Of a DNA stretch of 64,000 bases, positions 23,097 through 33,644 are shown piece by piece (the first letter of the stretch is position 1; every line of letters begins with the position of its first letter). Position numbers and translations under genes: made by a program. Source of the DNA: Diphasiastrum complanatum. Lineage: Eukaryota; Streptophyta; Lycopodiopsida; Lycopodiales; Lycopodiaceae. The stretch lies in contig CM055102.1 of NCBI GenBank assembly GCA_029204225.1, positions 29,919,632-29,983,631 of the forward strand, given 5' to 3'. The notes beneath the pieces were generated by a model. The model did no database searches, was not told the DNA's origin, and saw only the letters and a list, made by a program, of their open reading frames with translations.

Positions 23097-23274
23097 CTAT
23101 TTAACCCCACAGCCTGTTTTCCCATTTGTAGTTGTTGATGATCCCATGTGCTACTGTACCTGCCCCACATGTTGCACTCCGATTGGGTCCGTGGTCTGCT
23201 CCCCCACAGTGCCCATGTGACGGTGTACCTGTCCGGATTTGCTGCTCCCCCACATGCTGCACTCCCAGTGACCT

Positions 23275-24545
23275 TGAATCCGACCAATTCCTAGCTCGAT
23301 GGGCCTAGATTCCCAGGACTGCGTTTAGGGTTTCTGGTTCGGATGCACATTTTGCTGTGAGTATTGAACTGTTTGGAGCCTGGTTTAGTCATGTGGGTTT
23401 GTCTCGGCGTGCAGGATAGGACGGAACAGACTGTCTAAAAAACAAACTCCGTTCGACGACACTGGATCGGTTCTTGTGGATGCTGAAAAGCTGTCCATTT
23501 AGTGGCATTCCCCCTCGCAAAAAGGGCGTTGCCGGATAAACGACGTCGGAATTGAGCTGCAAATGGTCCTATGGGTTCGTGTCGAGCCCACGAACCTGTG
23601 GACACCTCCCGTTTGAGGTTCTGACTGTTTTTGACTGAATTCGACCAATTTCTGGCTCGACGGGCCTAGAATCCCAGAACTACGTTTAGGGTTTCTGGTT
23701 CGGGGACGCACATTTCGTTGTGAGTACTGAATCATTTGGAGTCCAGTTTAGTGCTATAAGTTCGTATCGACATGCAGCACAAGATGGAACAGATGGTCTG
23801 AAAAACGGACTTCGTTTGGCAACACTGAACCGGTTTTCAGGGATGCTAAAAAGTAGTCCATTTACTGGCATTTCCCTCCGCAGAAAGGGCATTTGTGAAC
23901 AAACGGCGTCGGAATCGAGCTACAAATGGTCCCATGGGTTCGTGTCGAGCCCACGAACCTGTGGACATCTCCCATCCGAGGTTCTGACTGTTTTTTACTG
24001 AATCCGACCAATTCTTGGCTCGATGGGCCTAGAATCCTAGAACTATGTTTAAGGTTTCTAGTTCGGACGCACGTTTCGTTATGAACTCTGAACCGTTTGG
24101 AGCCCGTTTTAGTCCTGTGGGTTCGTCTTGGCGTGCAACATAGGATGGAACAGACGGTCTGAAAAACGGATTTCGTTTGGCGACACTGGACCAGTTTTCG
24201 GGGATGTTGGAAAGTAGTCCATTTAGTGGCATTCTTCCTGACAGAAAGGGCATTTCCGGACAAACGGCGTTGGAATTGAGCTTCAAATAGTCTGGCGGAT
24301 TTGTGTCCAGCTCGCGAACCTATGGACACCTCCCGTTCGAAGTTCTGACCGTTTTTTACTGAATCCGTGGCTCGACGGGCCTAGAATCCCAGCACTACGT
24401 TTAGGGTTTCTGGTTCGGACGCACGTTTCGCTATGAGTACTGAACTATTTGGAGGCCAATTTAGTGTTGTAGGTTCCTATCGATGTGCAGCGCAGGACGA
24501 AACAGACGGTCTGAAAAACGGACTTTGTTCGGCGACACTAGACCG
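23275..24545. repeat. Tandem repeat, about 3.5 units of 352-363 bp
   Basis: The marker GGGCCTAG recurs at 23301, 23662, 24025 and 24377. Each unit carries the same series: TTTAGGGTTTCTGGTTCGGA, a CGGAACAGAC(G/T)GTCT block, CGACACTGGACC, GGCATT, and AACGGCGTCGGAATTGAGCT. The last unit is about half length. The open frames across it (for example 23862-24329) just follow the repeat. Confidence 0.9.
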
Positions 24546-24630
24546 AGACGGAACAGTTCTATGGAGGGCAGGGAGCGGTGGAGGGTGTGAGGGTGAGGGA
24601 GGGGTACGGAACGGGATTTAAAAAAATAAT

Positions 24631-24865
24631 AATTTCTTTTACCAAAATGTTTTTCTTTTAGTGATGATACCCCCTATCTAGCTCAAAACTGCACAAAAAT
24701 CTGTCTAGGGCCCCAAAAATCATGCCCTAATCTCAAGAAAAGGCGTATTACGCCTTTTCTTGAGATTAGGGCATGATTTTTGGGGCCCTAGACAGATTTT
24801 TGTGCAGTTTTGAGCTAGATAGGGGGTATCAACATTGAAAAGGAAACATTTTGGTAAAACAAATT
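24631..24865. repeat. Long near-perfect palindrome (foldback element)
   Basis: Arms 24666-24747 and 24749-24830 are exact reverse complements, 82 bp each, around a single base. Imperfect pairing extends the arms to 24631 and 24865. RNA from either strand would fold into a very stable hairpin. It lies within the right end of the hAT element. Confidence 0.92.
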
Positions 24866-24918
24866 AACCACGGAACCGTTTCGTGCTATAAAAAAGTACA
24901 GAACGTGTATTTTGTGCT

Positions 24919-24922
<4 letters not shown>

Positions 24923-24965
<43 letters not shown>
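24923..24965. repeat. AT microsatellite
   Basis: About 20 AT units directly outside the hAT right end. Confidence 0.95.
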
Positions 24966-24969
<4 letters not shown>

Positions 24970-26250
24970 CTAGTAAAGAGTGCCCGTCGTTGACGGGCAA
25001 TGGAGGCCGATCTAGGTGGCGGCCGATGATTTGGATGATGGCCGATCTCGCATCTTGAATATCTAACACTCCATTTAGAGAATCAAGCCAAGGTCTAGAG
25101 GGGATAGTAATCCACTTTAAAATATTTATCATAGAGGATTAATGCATAATCGTTCACATTTGTATAACTTATGCTTTGAGACATCTTAGCAAAGAACAAA
25201 AAGATGGAGGAAGATTTACATTCAAAGAATTCTTGAAAATACATTCTAAGCAATACACATCATTTGGATAAAGATAAAATTTTTGAATATCTGTAAATAA
25301 AAAGAGTTTCAAAACATCGTTGAAATGTCATCACTTAATTCTATTACCATTACCTGGCTATACATCAGGCTATCTAACATTGCCTAAAAGGCAGACGCAC
25401 TAATAGTGGTGCTATTCCTATATACATATCTTAAATTACTAAGTAGCAAATCTACATCTAAGAGCAAACAAAATCTTTGTGGAAATATACAGAATAACAA
25501 ATATACAGAACAACCACATATTTGTGCTGCAAAAGATATGCTCTCCATCAAATAACAAATATACAGAACAACCACATGGTTGTGCTGCAAAATATATGCT
25601 CTCCATCACCAAGCAGCTCCGTAAATTCCATGGAAAATCGACGATGATCCACCATCAAGTTCACCATCTGCACAAACACACAGGTGGCCAACTGTTATTA
25701 GATGAGACAAATCATAACATCAACATTGAACATTGTCAAAAATGATTTATGCAGGACCGAAACATTGTATCATGCTACATTCATAAACTCTAATCTATGC
25801 AATGTATTTGGTCAAAATAACAAGCGACTCACCAACATTATTGACATAAGAAATTGACATGCTTGTTGACTGGATTCAATGTTCAAAGTTTGTCGTCAAA
25901 TGATCTCGACAAACCTTCTTTGCAGATCGCTCCCAAACTACGATTGTTTGTTGTGTGACACGGGCTATGCTACAACTTCCACCTAGGAGGATGCAAAACC
26001 TTCGAATTGGGAGAGGCTCTAATTGGTTTATAGTTTTTATTGCAGGCCTCTACAATTGTACACAAATTTTAAACTTTGGCATTCACCAAGATTGTGTACA
26101 GTTGCAGATGCCTACATCTAAATGCTTGCAACAATAAGTGCCTTTCCAAATTTGAAGGTTACATTCTCCCAGGTGGAAGGTGTTGCAAAGCCTATGTCTC
26201 CTCATACAAACAATAATATTCACCAATTGCAAAAAAAAAACATTTACGTT
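24966..26250. other. No gene seen; small direct duplication
   Basis: The block 'aataacaaatatacagaacaaccacat' followed by 'tgtgctgcaaaa' is present twice (about 25494-25534 and 25553-25594). No coding signal is supported. Confidence 0.5.
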
Positions 26251-26259
26251 TATTTGAAT

Positions 26260-26535
26260 GTACATACATACATATATGCACACTCATACATATGTACATA
26301 CATACATATACACACCCATACATACATATACACACACATACACATACATATACACCTACACATACATATACACTCGTACATGCACATACATATATAGATA
26401 TACACATACATACAGATACATGTATGCAGATATACATACACACACAATGTACATATACACATAAAAACACTTTTATATATACATACATACATACACATAC
26501 ATGCATAGATATACACGCATACATATATAAAGGCA
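26260..26535. repeat. CATA/ACACATA microsatellite tract
   Basis: About 270 bp of CATA, CACACATA and TATA variants. Open frames of 68-114 codons in several phases, rich in Tyr/His/Thr or Cys/Val/Met, are translations of the repeat. Confidence 0.95.
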
Positions 26536-26589
26536 TGCTCTAAAAGTCCAAATATAATCTCCGACAATAATTCTAAAATCTACAAGCTA

Positions 26590-26935
26590 ACCTAACCTTC
26601 ACTCTTATCCTACAATACTTAACCTAACCCTTGATTACAATCATGTTTTTATGGGTAGCAACAATTTGTGTATCTTAACTCTAATCCTAAATTCTAATGT
26701 AACTCTAACCCTACTCTATCTATTACATAATGCCACTCTAACCCTAACTCTAACCCTAACCCTAATATAACTCTAACCCTGCTCTATTTAACACTAACTC
26801 TCATGTAACCCTAACCTTGCTCTATTTAACACCTTATGTCAGTGTAAATCCTAACTAAAACCATAACCCTAATCTAACTCTAACTGTACTCTAATTCTAA
26901 TCCTAACCCTAACACTAACCTTTACTCCAAAACAA
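26590..26935. repeat. Degenerate CCCTAAC / CTCTAAC repeats
   Basis: Clusters such as CTAACCCTAACTCTAACCC recur through about 340 bp, interspersed with CTCTATTTAAC blocks. The core unit CCCTAA(C) corresponds to TTAGGG and not to the common plant TTTAGGG. Too degenerate and internal to be a working telomere. Confidence 0.8.
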
Positions 26936-26969
26936 ATACTACAACACTTCAGAATACACAATGTTTTGA

Positions 26970-28330
26970 GTGCACCTTGCCACTTCTGCCACATTTGTAA
27001 ATCATCTCCCCTCACAGGAATCTTACCGCATACGATACGATCGTAATCTCCAACATTGATGGGTTTGCTCCGCTCCTCCAATATCATCAATAAATGGGCA
27101 TGGGACAATCCTCTCTTCTGAAACTCTACAACATGAAGCCTTCCTATAATGTGCCCAGATATCCCATTCTTCTTCAACTAATCAATCAAGTATTGAAGCT
27201 TTATGCTAAAAACCCTCGACACCAAATCGGGTCTATGTGCAGGTTTTTGTCGAAATTTCAACTCACTCCTCACTTCTGACGAATTTGGGTTCGTTGTCAT
27301 TGTGATAAACAAATCGGGAGAATCCAACTCCCTAACGACGACCATAACATCCTGGTACTGCTGATGCATATGACGCGGTGAACCGATATAAGATAATGGT
27401 AGGACTATTCGTTGCCCTATGTCCCTGGCAGAATGGGCTCCAAGGGCATTAACGATACCATTGCAAATCTCTCTACGAAATGTATCTCGATTGTTATAGA
27501 TGTAGTTCATGTTGTTGTGCACAATTTTTGCTACCATGTCACACACATACTCTTGCAACAACCTTCCACCCAAATGTATTAGTAAAACATGCTCTGCTCG
27601 TACCTGTAAATGGTAGCTGTAAAAGTGTCGAATGGTGACAACTTTGTGTCTGCCTTCTAATTGCTCTTCAGGAGCATCTGAATGTATACCATCACGCAAC
27701 ACCACCACGTGCAACATCTCTCATACACATATGTGGAATCCCCTGATACCACCCATCAGTACTGTAAGGAAAGAGGAGGACAAAATGCAAGGCATCATAC
27801 GATGAATGACTCTCTGTGATATGTTGCAAACCATCCTGAATGGAGTGCAATATGATGTCACACATTCCGTCGCTTGGGGCATCATCTATAGGCATAAGCA
27901 CTGCAATCTCATTGCTCGTAGGAGCATTGAACTGTCTATTCGCTCTACTCTGTGAACAACCAAACACTATGCGAAGTCAAATATCCTTTGTGAAGTTCTC
28001 TCGCATGATTCGAGCAACATTCTTAAAACGTTGCGCAAAGGCATTCACATCCATTATCATGCTTTGCAAAAGGGAAAGAACGTCACGCCTAAGATCGAGA
28101 TTCAGAGAGAATCTCTGATCTAATTGCAAATAATCACCATCCATGATGTAGTTTTTCGAAAATGAAGGTCTATCTAAAGGCAACAAACCACCAATATGAT
28201 GATACAACCGCCCAAACACTCTAAATGTATACGCGCCGCCTACGGAGTTGGCAGTGAATCTATCTAGATCACCTCAAGAGATGCAAAGGCCAATGAGTTA
28301 TTATAACTCGTGTACAAATTAAGGAGATGA
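26970..28330 (-). pseudogene. Helitron RepHel N-terminal part (truncated)
   Basis: Adjacent minus frames give, in order: NSLAFASL (about 28300); AYTFRVFGRLYHHIGGLLP; RDVLSLLQSM with VNAFAQRF; RQFNAPTSNEIAVLMP; GLQHITESHSSYDALHFVLL; LLQEYVCDMVAKI; LSYIGSPRHMHQQYQDVM; DLFITMTTNPNSSEV; HRPDLVSRVFSIKL; and VEFQKRGLSHAHLLMIL. These are the ordered blocks of the Helitron-like N-terminal domain and the Rep HUH motif (HAH, about 27094-27102). Similarity ends near 26970, before the Tyr motif and the whole helicase. The broken frames and missing half make it a relic. Rep normally nicks and joins DNA during rolling-circle transposition. Confidence 0.85.
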
Positions 28331-28620
28331 AGAGTCGGTGATGGCATCAAAGGCAAACACACCTTGTCTTTCATGCAATAGAGAGAGCTATTTCATTCTG
28401 CTTTCCATCTTAGGGCCGAACAATGATTCTGATGAAAAGATAGGACGAGTAGAGACTGCTAAATTTAGCAATAGTGCTCCTTTCAGGCCATTCGGGGTGT
28501 TTCTGGGGTATTTTTACAAGGAAAAAGAAAAAAGAAAGTTAGGTCGGGATTTTTACATGGAATTTTTACAAGGGCAAAGGCAGTTCGTACAAGGTGGGAT
28601 TTTCTACGCACCTTCCATAA
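28331..28620. other. No gene supported
   Basis: A 95-codon plus frame (28338-28625) has no motif I recognise. It lies between a Helitron and a gypsy relic. Confidence 0.4.
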
Positions 28621-28621
28621 C

Positions 28622-29345
28622 CTAGCTAACTAGATCTAGCTGCATAAAGCTTGTGTTCCCAATCCAATCGCGAAGCTTTAACCATCTTCGTGATAATTCT
28701 GTAGAGGATCTTGTTCGATGATTATGCTTGTCCGTTGCAACGTGGGTAATAGGGTGTGATCTTCCTACGGAGAACCAGATAAAAGGATAATAGGTGAGTG
28801 ATAGCCTCATTTAGAAAATGTGTTCCGCGATCACTCACGAGTTCTAGTGGGCACCCAAAACGTACTAAGATGTTCTCATACAAGAATGTAGCAATGGAGT
28901 TGGCGTCAGATTTTCTCACTGCTTTGGCTTCTACCCATTTGGTCAAGTAGTCATGATATATCGAGCATGGGAGCCACAGGCAGCTGGACAAATAGGGCCG
29001 ACATAGTCAATGCCCCATTTCTCAAATGGCATCTCATCCAAGATAGGTCGTAACGGCATTCTATCATTTTCTTGGGTTCGGTTGAACCGTTGGCACATGT
29101 CACACCTTTTTATCTAATAGTGAATATTCTTGAACATTGTGGGCCACCATAGGCCATGTTGTAGTACTTTTCTAGTGGTAGCTTCGGCAGCAAAATGCCT
29201 CCCTCCTATTCCTTTGTGGGCGATACTCACTACTTGAGACACTTCATGCGATAAGACACAATGGCGTATGATTCCATCATTACAGATGCGATAAAATATT
29301 CCTACTATCAATGTAAAAGAGGAAGATTTGATGATCAACCTGCGT
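28622..29345 (-). pseudogene. Ty3/gypsy integrase (relic)
   Basis: The zinc region reads HKGIGGRHFAAEATTRKVL and GLWWPTMFKNIHY, followed in another frame by CDMCQR-type residues. The core has DYVGP, then LTKWVEAKAVR, FLYENILVRFGCP and LVSDRGTHFLNEAI, and a degraded TPYYPRCNGQA where a stop replaces the usual catalytic Glu. A tail near 28660 matches the post-core block. At least four stops or frameshifts. Confidence 0.85.
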
Positions 29346-29479
29346 CATGTTCGATCTTGTTCATCTCAGGGGGAGGATGTCCTAACATAAGATATCCAAC
29401 GATGTTGGTAGCCCACTCAGGGATGGCATCAACGTGGAATAGGATTGTGTCAGGGAGTTTGTCATCAACCTTCTACTCT

Positions 29480-30235
29480 CAGAAACATTGCGGATCCGTG
29501 AGAGGTGATTGGCCAGATAGTGTTGTTTCTCCTTGCGAACAACTATTTAAAGTCGAACTCTTGGAGAAGCAGCAGCCATCGGGTGATCTATCCAGTTGTG
29601 CATGGCCTATTTACTAGACACAGTAGGGCTTGGTGATCTACAAAGAAGATGAATCTAGCAGGTAATGGCAAAATTTCTTCATGCTATATACCATGGCTAG
29701 TGTTTCTCACTCAGTGGTTGTATAGTTCATCTTTGTTGAATCAACTGCCTACTGGCAAAATATATCGGGTAATCCTTCTTGTACTCTCCAGCCTTATCTC
29801 CCTAGGCTATGTCAGAACACTCCCTATGGCATAATTAGAAGCGTATGTATGGATATGAAATTCTATAGTCCATATAGGGGGGGGGGGGGGTCGAAGTATT
29901 GGTGTAGTGACTAAGGCCTTCTTGAGTTTATGAAAAGCCTCAATGGCTTCAATTGTCCAGTCTAGTTGGATGGTCATTTGGTAGATCAAATGGGCCAGCT
30001 TAGCAAAGTTCAAAACAAATCTCTGATAACAGTTGCAATGTCCCATAAAGTTATATACTTCACGTACAGTTTTTGGCTCAGGAAAAACAAGTATTATGTG
30101 GATCTTGTCGACATTGGTAGCGATACCATGCCTCGAAACTACATGACCTAGCACTATACCACGCATGACCAAAAAATGGCATTTGGTTGGGTTTAGGATA
30201 ATCGACACTGGATGAATACTTTCTCTAAGCAAGCT
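29480..30235 (-). pseudogene. Ty3/gypsy RT end and RNase H (relic)
   Basis: Reads PTKCHFLVMRGIVLGHVVS, then VYNFMGHCNCYQRFVLNFA, the Tat/Athila-like form of the RT thumb. It continues into RNase H with a degraded YASNYAIGSVL, IYFASRQL, and near 29500 KQHYLANHLSRI. A G-run of about 14 bases (29878-29890) sits in a proline codon stretch. Confidence 0.8.
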
Positions 30236-30970
30236 AGGTGTTGGGCTCTAGAGGAGTGGACACACAAGTCGTCCATGAAAATTTCAAGGAATTTCCAAAG
30301 AAAATATTTGAAGGCATAACTCATCACTCATTGGAAGGTGCTGGGAGCGTTGCACAATCCAAATGGCATCACTCTATAGGTGTACGTTCTTCACTCCGTG
30401 GAGAAATCGGTTTTGTACTGCTCTTTTGGGGCTATCTACACCTGGTTGTAGCCACTAAACCCATCTAGAACGCTATAGGCTTTTGTTCCGACTATCATCT
30501 CTAACACATTTTCTGTGAATGGTAGGGCAAAATGGTCCTTGTTGGTTACTGAATTCAGCTTCTTGTAGTCCACACAGATTCTAAGTTTTCCGTTTTTCTT
30601 AGGTACTACCATGATAGGTGATACCCAGTCAGTGTGTTATATCACGTAGATGAATCCTACATCTAGAAGCTTTTTCAATTCTTTTTGGATTAGCTGGGTG
30701 TAGTGCGGATTAGACCTGTGAGGCCTACTAACGACGGGTTTCACTCCATCAACCAGTGGAATGGTGTGAACCACAACATCTGGTGATATGCCCTTCAGCT
30801 CAGCGTAATTCCAAGCAAGATAGTCGCGGTATTCACCTACGTAAAGAGAGCCGAATGATCCACTAGCAGGATCGATAGTGGTGGATTTGGTTGGTTCTTT
30901 CCTTTTTCGTTTCCGGGCTCTAATCTGGATGAATATCGACATCATAGTTTTCTGGGTTCTTGTACCACAC
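30236..30970 (-). pseudogene. Ty3/gypsy reverse transcriptase (relic)
   Basis: Order of blocks: EYRDYLAWNYAELKGI, VKPVVSRPHRSNP, LLDVGFIYVI, then PIMVVPKKNGKLRICVDYKK, LNSVTNKDHFALPF, LDGFSGYNQV, VMPFGLCNAPSTFQ and FMDD (30268-30279). The catalytic Asp in LDGFSGY and both Asp of FMDD are kept, but stops lie near 30637 and in the palm. VDYKKLNxVTxKDHF and FMDD fit the Tat/Athila-type lineage of gypsy. Confidence 0.85.
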
Positions 30971-31191
30971 TCATTAAGTGCAGCAGGGCATAGACCTCTC
31001 CTTGCTTCTCTTTCTCATTGGACACATAGGTATGGGTGTCTGTACCCGCAATCATGGCATAGTGGTACAAAATTGCCTTGTGGCTTGTTGGGGCACTCGG
31101 CAATCCTATGGTTTTTTCACATCTATAACATTTAATGGGAGCTCTAAATCATGTACCTCTAAGTTGGTTCACATAGATTCTGAAGATTTTA

Positions 31192-31815
31192 TGAATCACT
31201 AAGATCCAAAACTATCTCTTGATCTTTGGTTATGAATGACAACACAACTAGCACCATTGACAATTTAGAAAATAAACATCTACTTAATGAAGGAGATGGA
31301 AACTCAACAAGATATTGATCAAACATCATGTTTGATAAAATGAAGTTGTTGTCCATACCATAATGGTAAGGTACTGTATTTCACATGTGTGGATCCGAAT
31401 CACAACAATATGAGCATTCTACACACAAGATTGCAAGATATCATTACTATAATGCACCCATGGATAGATGAACCCAAGAGAACTCATGTATGAGCATGAA
31501 ATGAGATAAGAGAAAGAGAAGATTCATTCTCCCATGCTTGTACACTATTTATAACAAGTCCATGCCTTATTTTGAATCTTAGTTTTCCTCCATAGAAACT
31601 TTGAAATCAAAAACCCTATCAACAATATGACCAGATTCAATGTATCTATCATTCAAATTTGAATGTGTCCAAACTCAACCTACTACATTTCCCTCACTTT
31701 CTAAAAGTGGTAATTCAAAAATATTTAGACGAAAATAACTTTGATATGTCTATCTCTAAGTTTAAAATGCAAATTGGCCTCAATTGCCAAATACAAAAGA
31801 TTAAACTAGTGCCTC
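31192..31815 (-). repeat. Degraded LTR, sister of the one at 51117
   Basis: Aligns by eye along its length with 51117-51754, in the same orientation and from the same TGAATCACTAAGATCC edge. The sense 5' end is lost. No internal region is attached that I can recognise. Confidence 0.6.
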
Positions 31816-31829
31816 ACTAGATGACGATG

Positions 31830-33220
31830 AGATAGTGGCTTGTTTTATTGACATCCATGATATAGCTCCATCACCTATGAAAATACAATGTGCATGTTGG
31901 TAGATTCTCTACTAATATAACTAAAGGAATATTCATGAGGCCGGTTGATATAAGTTTTTTTTTTAATTCTTAACTTTTAACTAGACTTATAACTTAATGA
32001 CCCAACCACGGCATCTTGTTGTGTAGGACCAACTAGATAAAATAGTCATGATGAATACACCAAAAATGCCTTGAAATTTTTTGAATGGGATGAATCATAG
32101 TCCTATGTGCTTCCAATATGATATTGTGTCCAAAACTATGTCAAAACATTACAAAAACCCAAAAGAGATATAGTCTATGTAGTACCACCAACAATAATAC
32201 TATCAATTGTGCATATAACCCATAAGTGATTATTTCACCTAATTACTAGTGGCAATCAAAACAATAGAGTCAACAAACAATTGGATATAATTGACGAAAG
32301 TTAAAGCATAGCCACCAATAGCTATTATCCCTTCCTATCCCCAAGGTGCTATGTACAACCTAAATAATGAGGCACCTAGGGCCTCAAATGAATCTAAAAA
32401 TCATCTCAAGCAATCTAACCATTTTCAAACTCAAACTAAAGGTTGTAGATTGATACATGAGCATAGAGAAAGTAGCCTTTCATTATATTATGTAGATGAC
32501 ACTTAGGGCGAGACCTATCATAAGTTCTATGTTACCTGATCTTTCGACACTCAAAATTGGGATAGGAATGGATAAATTCTGTTAACAAAATTTTAAAACT
32601 GGCATGTAAAAGACCAAACATTATGATAATCAAATGACATAAAGTGCCTTTAAATAGCTAGGGGTCCTAGCCTACTTAGAAAGGAGCTAGAAATAAATAA
32701 TTACTAGGCCTTAGAATTGGCCACTTAACTTTTAAATTATTGTATCTCTTGACATAACTAAGTACATATTGCATCTACTCAATATTTTATAGCTAGTTAA
32801 AAAGCCAATTGTTTTAAGAAAAACATTGTCCTCTTGCATTGGGGAGAGCCTCAATTGCAGGCCACCAACAGTCAATACAGGAATACCTAGACATGCTCAA
32901 CAATGATCCCAATGGGCCTGAAACATGAAGGGCCTCATGGGAAGGAAAAAAAAATGTGAAACATATTTTAAATGGGAAATGAAACTTTTCTCATCATTTA
33001 ATTTCCTCACTATTCATGGTTGCACCTAAAAGGAGATGTGTTACATCCATGTCTAGTTATTGAGGATTTGGAATAATCTTAAAAAGGGAAACAAGGCCTT
33101 GAGTTGTTAAGATTATTAGTTGTGCCTCAAAATTTCATTCAAAGCACATGGTATATGTCATATTCCAATATTAGCATCCAAACATATTCTAATCTTAAAC
33201 ATCAAATTAGCATATCTTTT
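31830..33220. other. No gene seen
   Basis: AT-rich, stop-rich in all frames. Confidence 0.5.
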
Positions 33221-33225
33221 AGTGG

Positions 33226-33338
33226 GGGGAAGGCCCTGTCTGAGGGCCTTCCTTGCTGGGAGGGCCCTTGCCCGAGGGCGGGAGCCCGAGGGCAGGCCCC
33301 GACCAGCAAGGAAGGCCCGAGGGCTTCGAGCCTTCCCC
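33226..33338. repeat. GC-rich imperfect inverted repeat with AGGGCC iterations
   Basis: Arms 33226-33259 and 33303-33338 pair, with a 16-bp exact core GGGCCTTCCTTGCTGG and its complement. The loop contains GCCCGAGGGC repeats. About 50 bp downstream are two GGCCGTACG boxes (33387-33440). It has the look of the iterated termini elsewhere in this window. Confidence 0.75.
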
Positions 33339-33486
33339 TACATAATGTCATTGTGCGAAGGTTGATTTTTATTTTTTTCTGGTTGTACGGCCGTACGCGA
33401 GGTCCAGTTTTTTTTTTTCGGTATTTTCGGGCCGTACGACAAATTTTTTTACATTTGTGGTGGAATGTGGATGTGGACATCCAATG

Positions 33487-33637
33487 ACGGGTTGCCACAT
33501 AGCACATGCACATTCCACCGGAGAGAGGAGAGAGAACGTGCATTCCACCGGAGAGAACATGCATTCTGTAGAGAGAGAACGTGCATTCCACCGGAGAGAG
33601 GGGAGAGAACATGCATTCCGTAGAGAGAGAATGACAG
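33487..33637. repeat. Tandem repeats of CATTCCACCGGAGAGAG
   Basis: Five units of 26-46 bp, each beginning with a GCATTC(C/T) box followed by ACCGGAGAGAG or GTAGAGAGAGA and an ACATG/ACGTG spacer. Confidence 0.85.
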
Positions 33638-33644
33638 ATTCCTA

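Larger units (their letters stand above)
17445..24895 (+). mobile_element. Large hAT element with a second convergent ORF
   Basis: GC-rich island in AT-rich DNA. From left to right it holds a terminus with iterated GCGGATCC motifs (17451-17527), a transposase gene, a convergent small ORF, short CTCTCACAGC repeats, 360-bp tandem repeats, and a right end with GGAACGG/CCACGGAACCG motifs. Poly-T then a C-rich tract near 17567-17620 is mirrored by a G-rich then poly-A tract at 24560-24622, which supports a bounded element. Both outer edges touch AT microsatellites, so neither the target duplication nor exact termini can be fixed by eye. Confidence 0.6.

Noticed and set aside
22926-24545. CRISPR-like regular repeats
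   Set aside because: Units are contiguous tandem repeats without unique spacers, in plant DNA.
26192-26567. Overlapping 68-114 codon ORFs on both strands
   Set aside because: They translate the CATA/ACACATA microsatellite; every phase of such a repeat is open.
26590-26935. True telomere or chromosome end
   Set aside because: The units are degenerate, mixed with other repeats and flanked by transposons on both sides.
28338-28625. 95-codon ORF between Helitron and gypsy relics
   Set aside because: No motif; could be captured Helitron cargo, but nothing in the sequence supports that.
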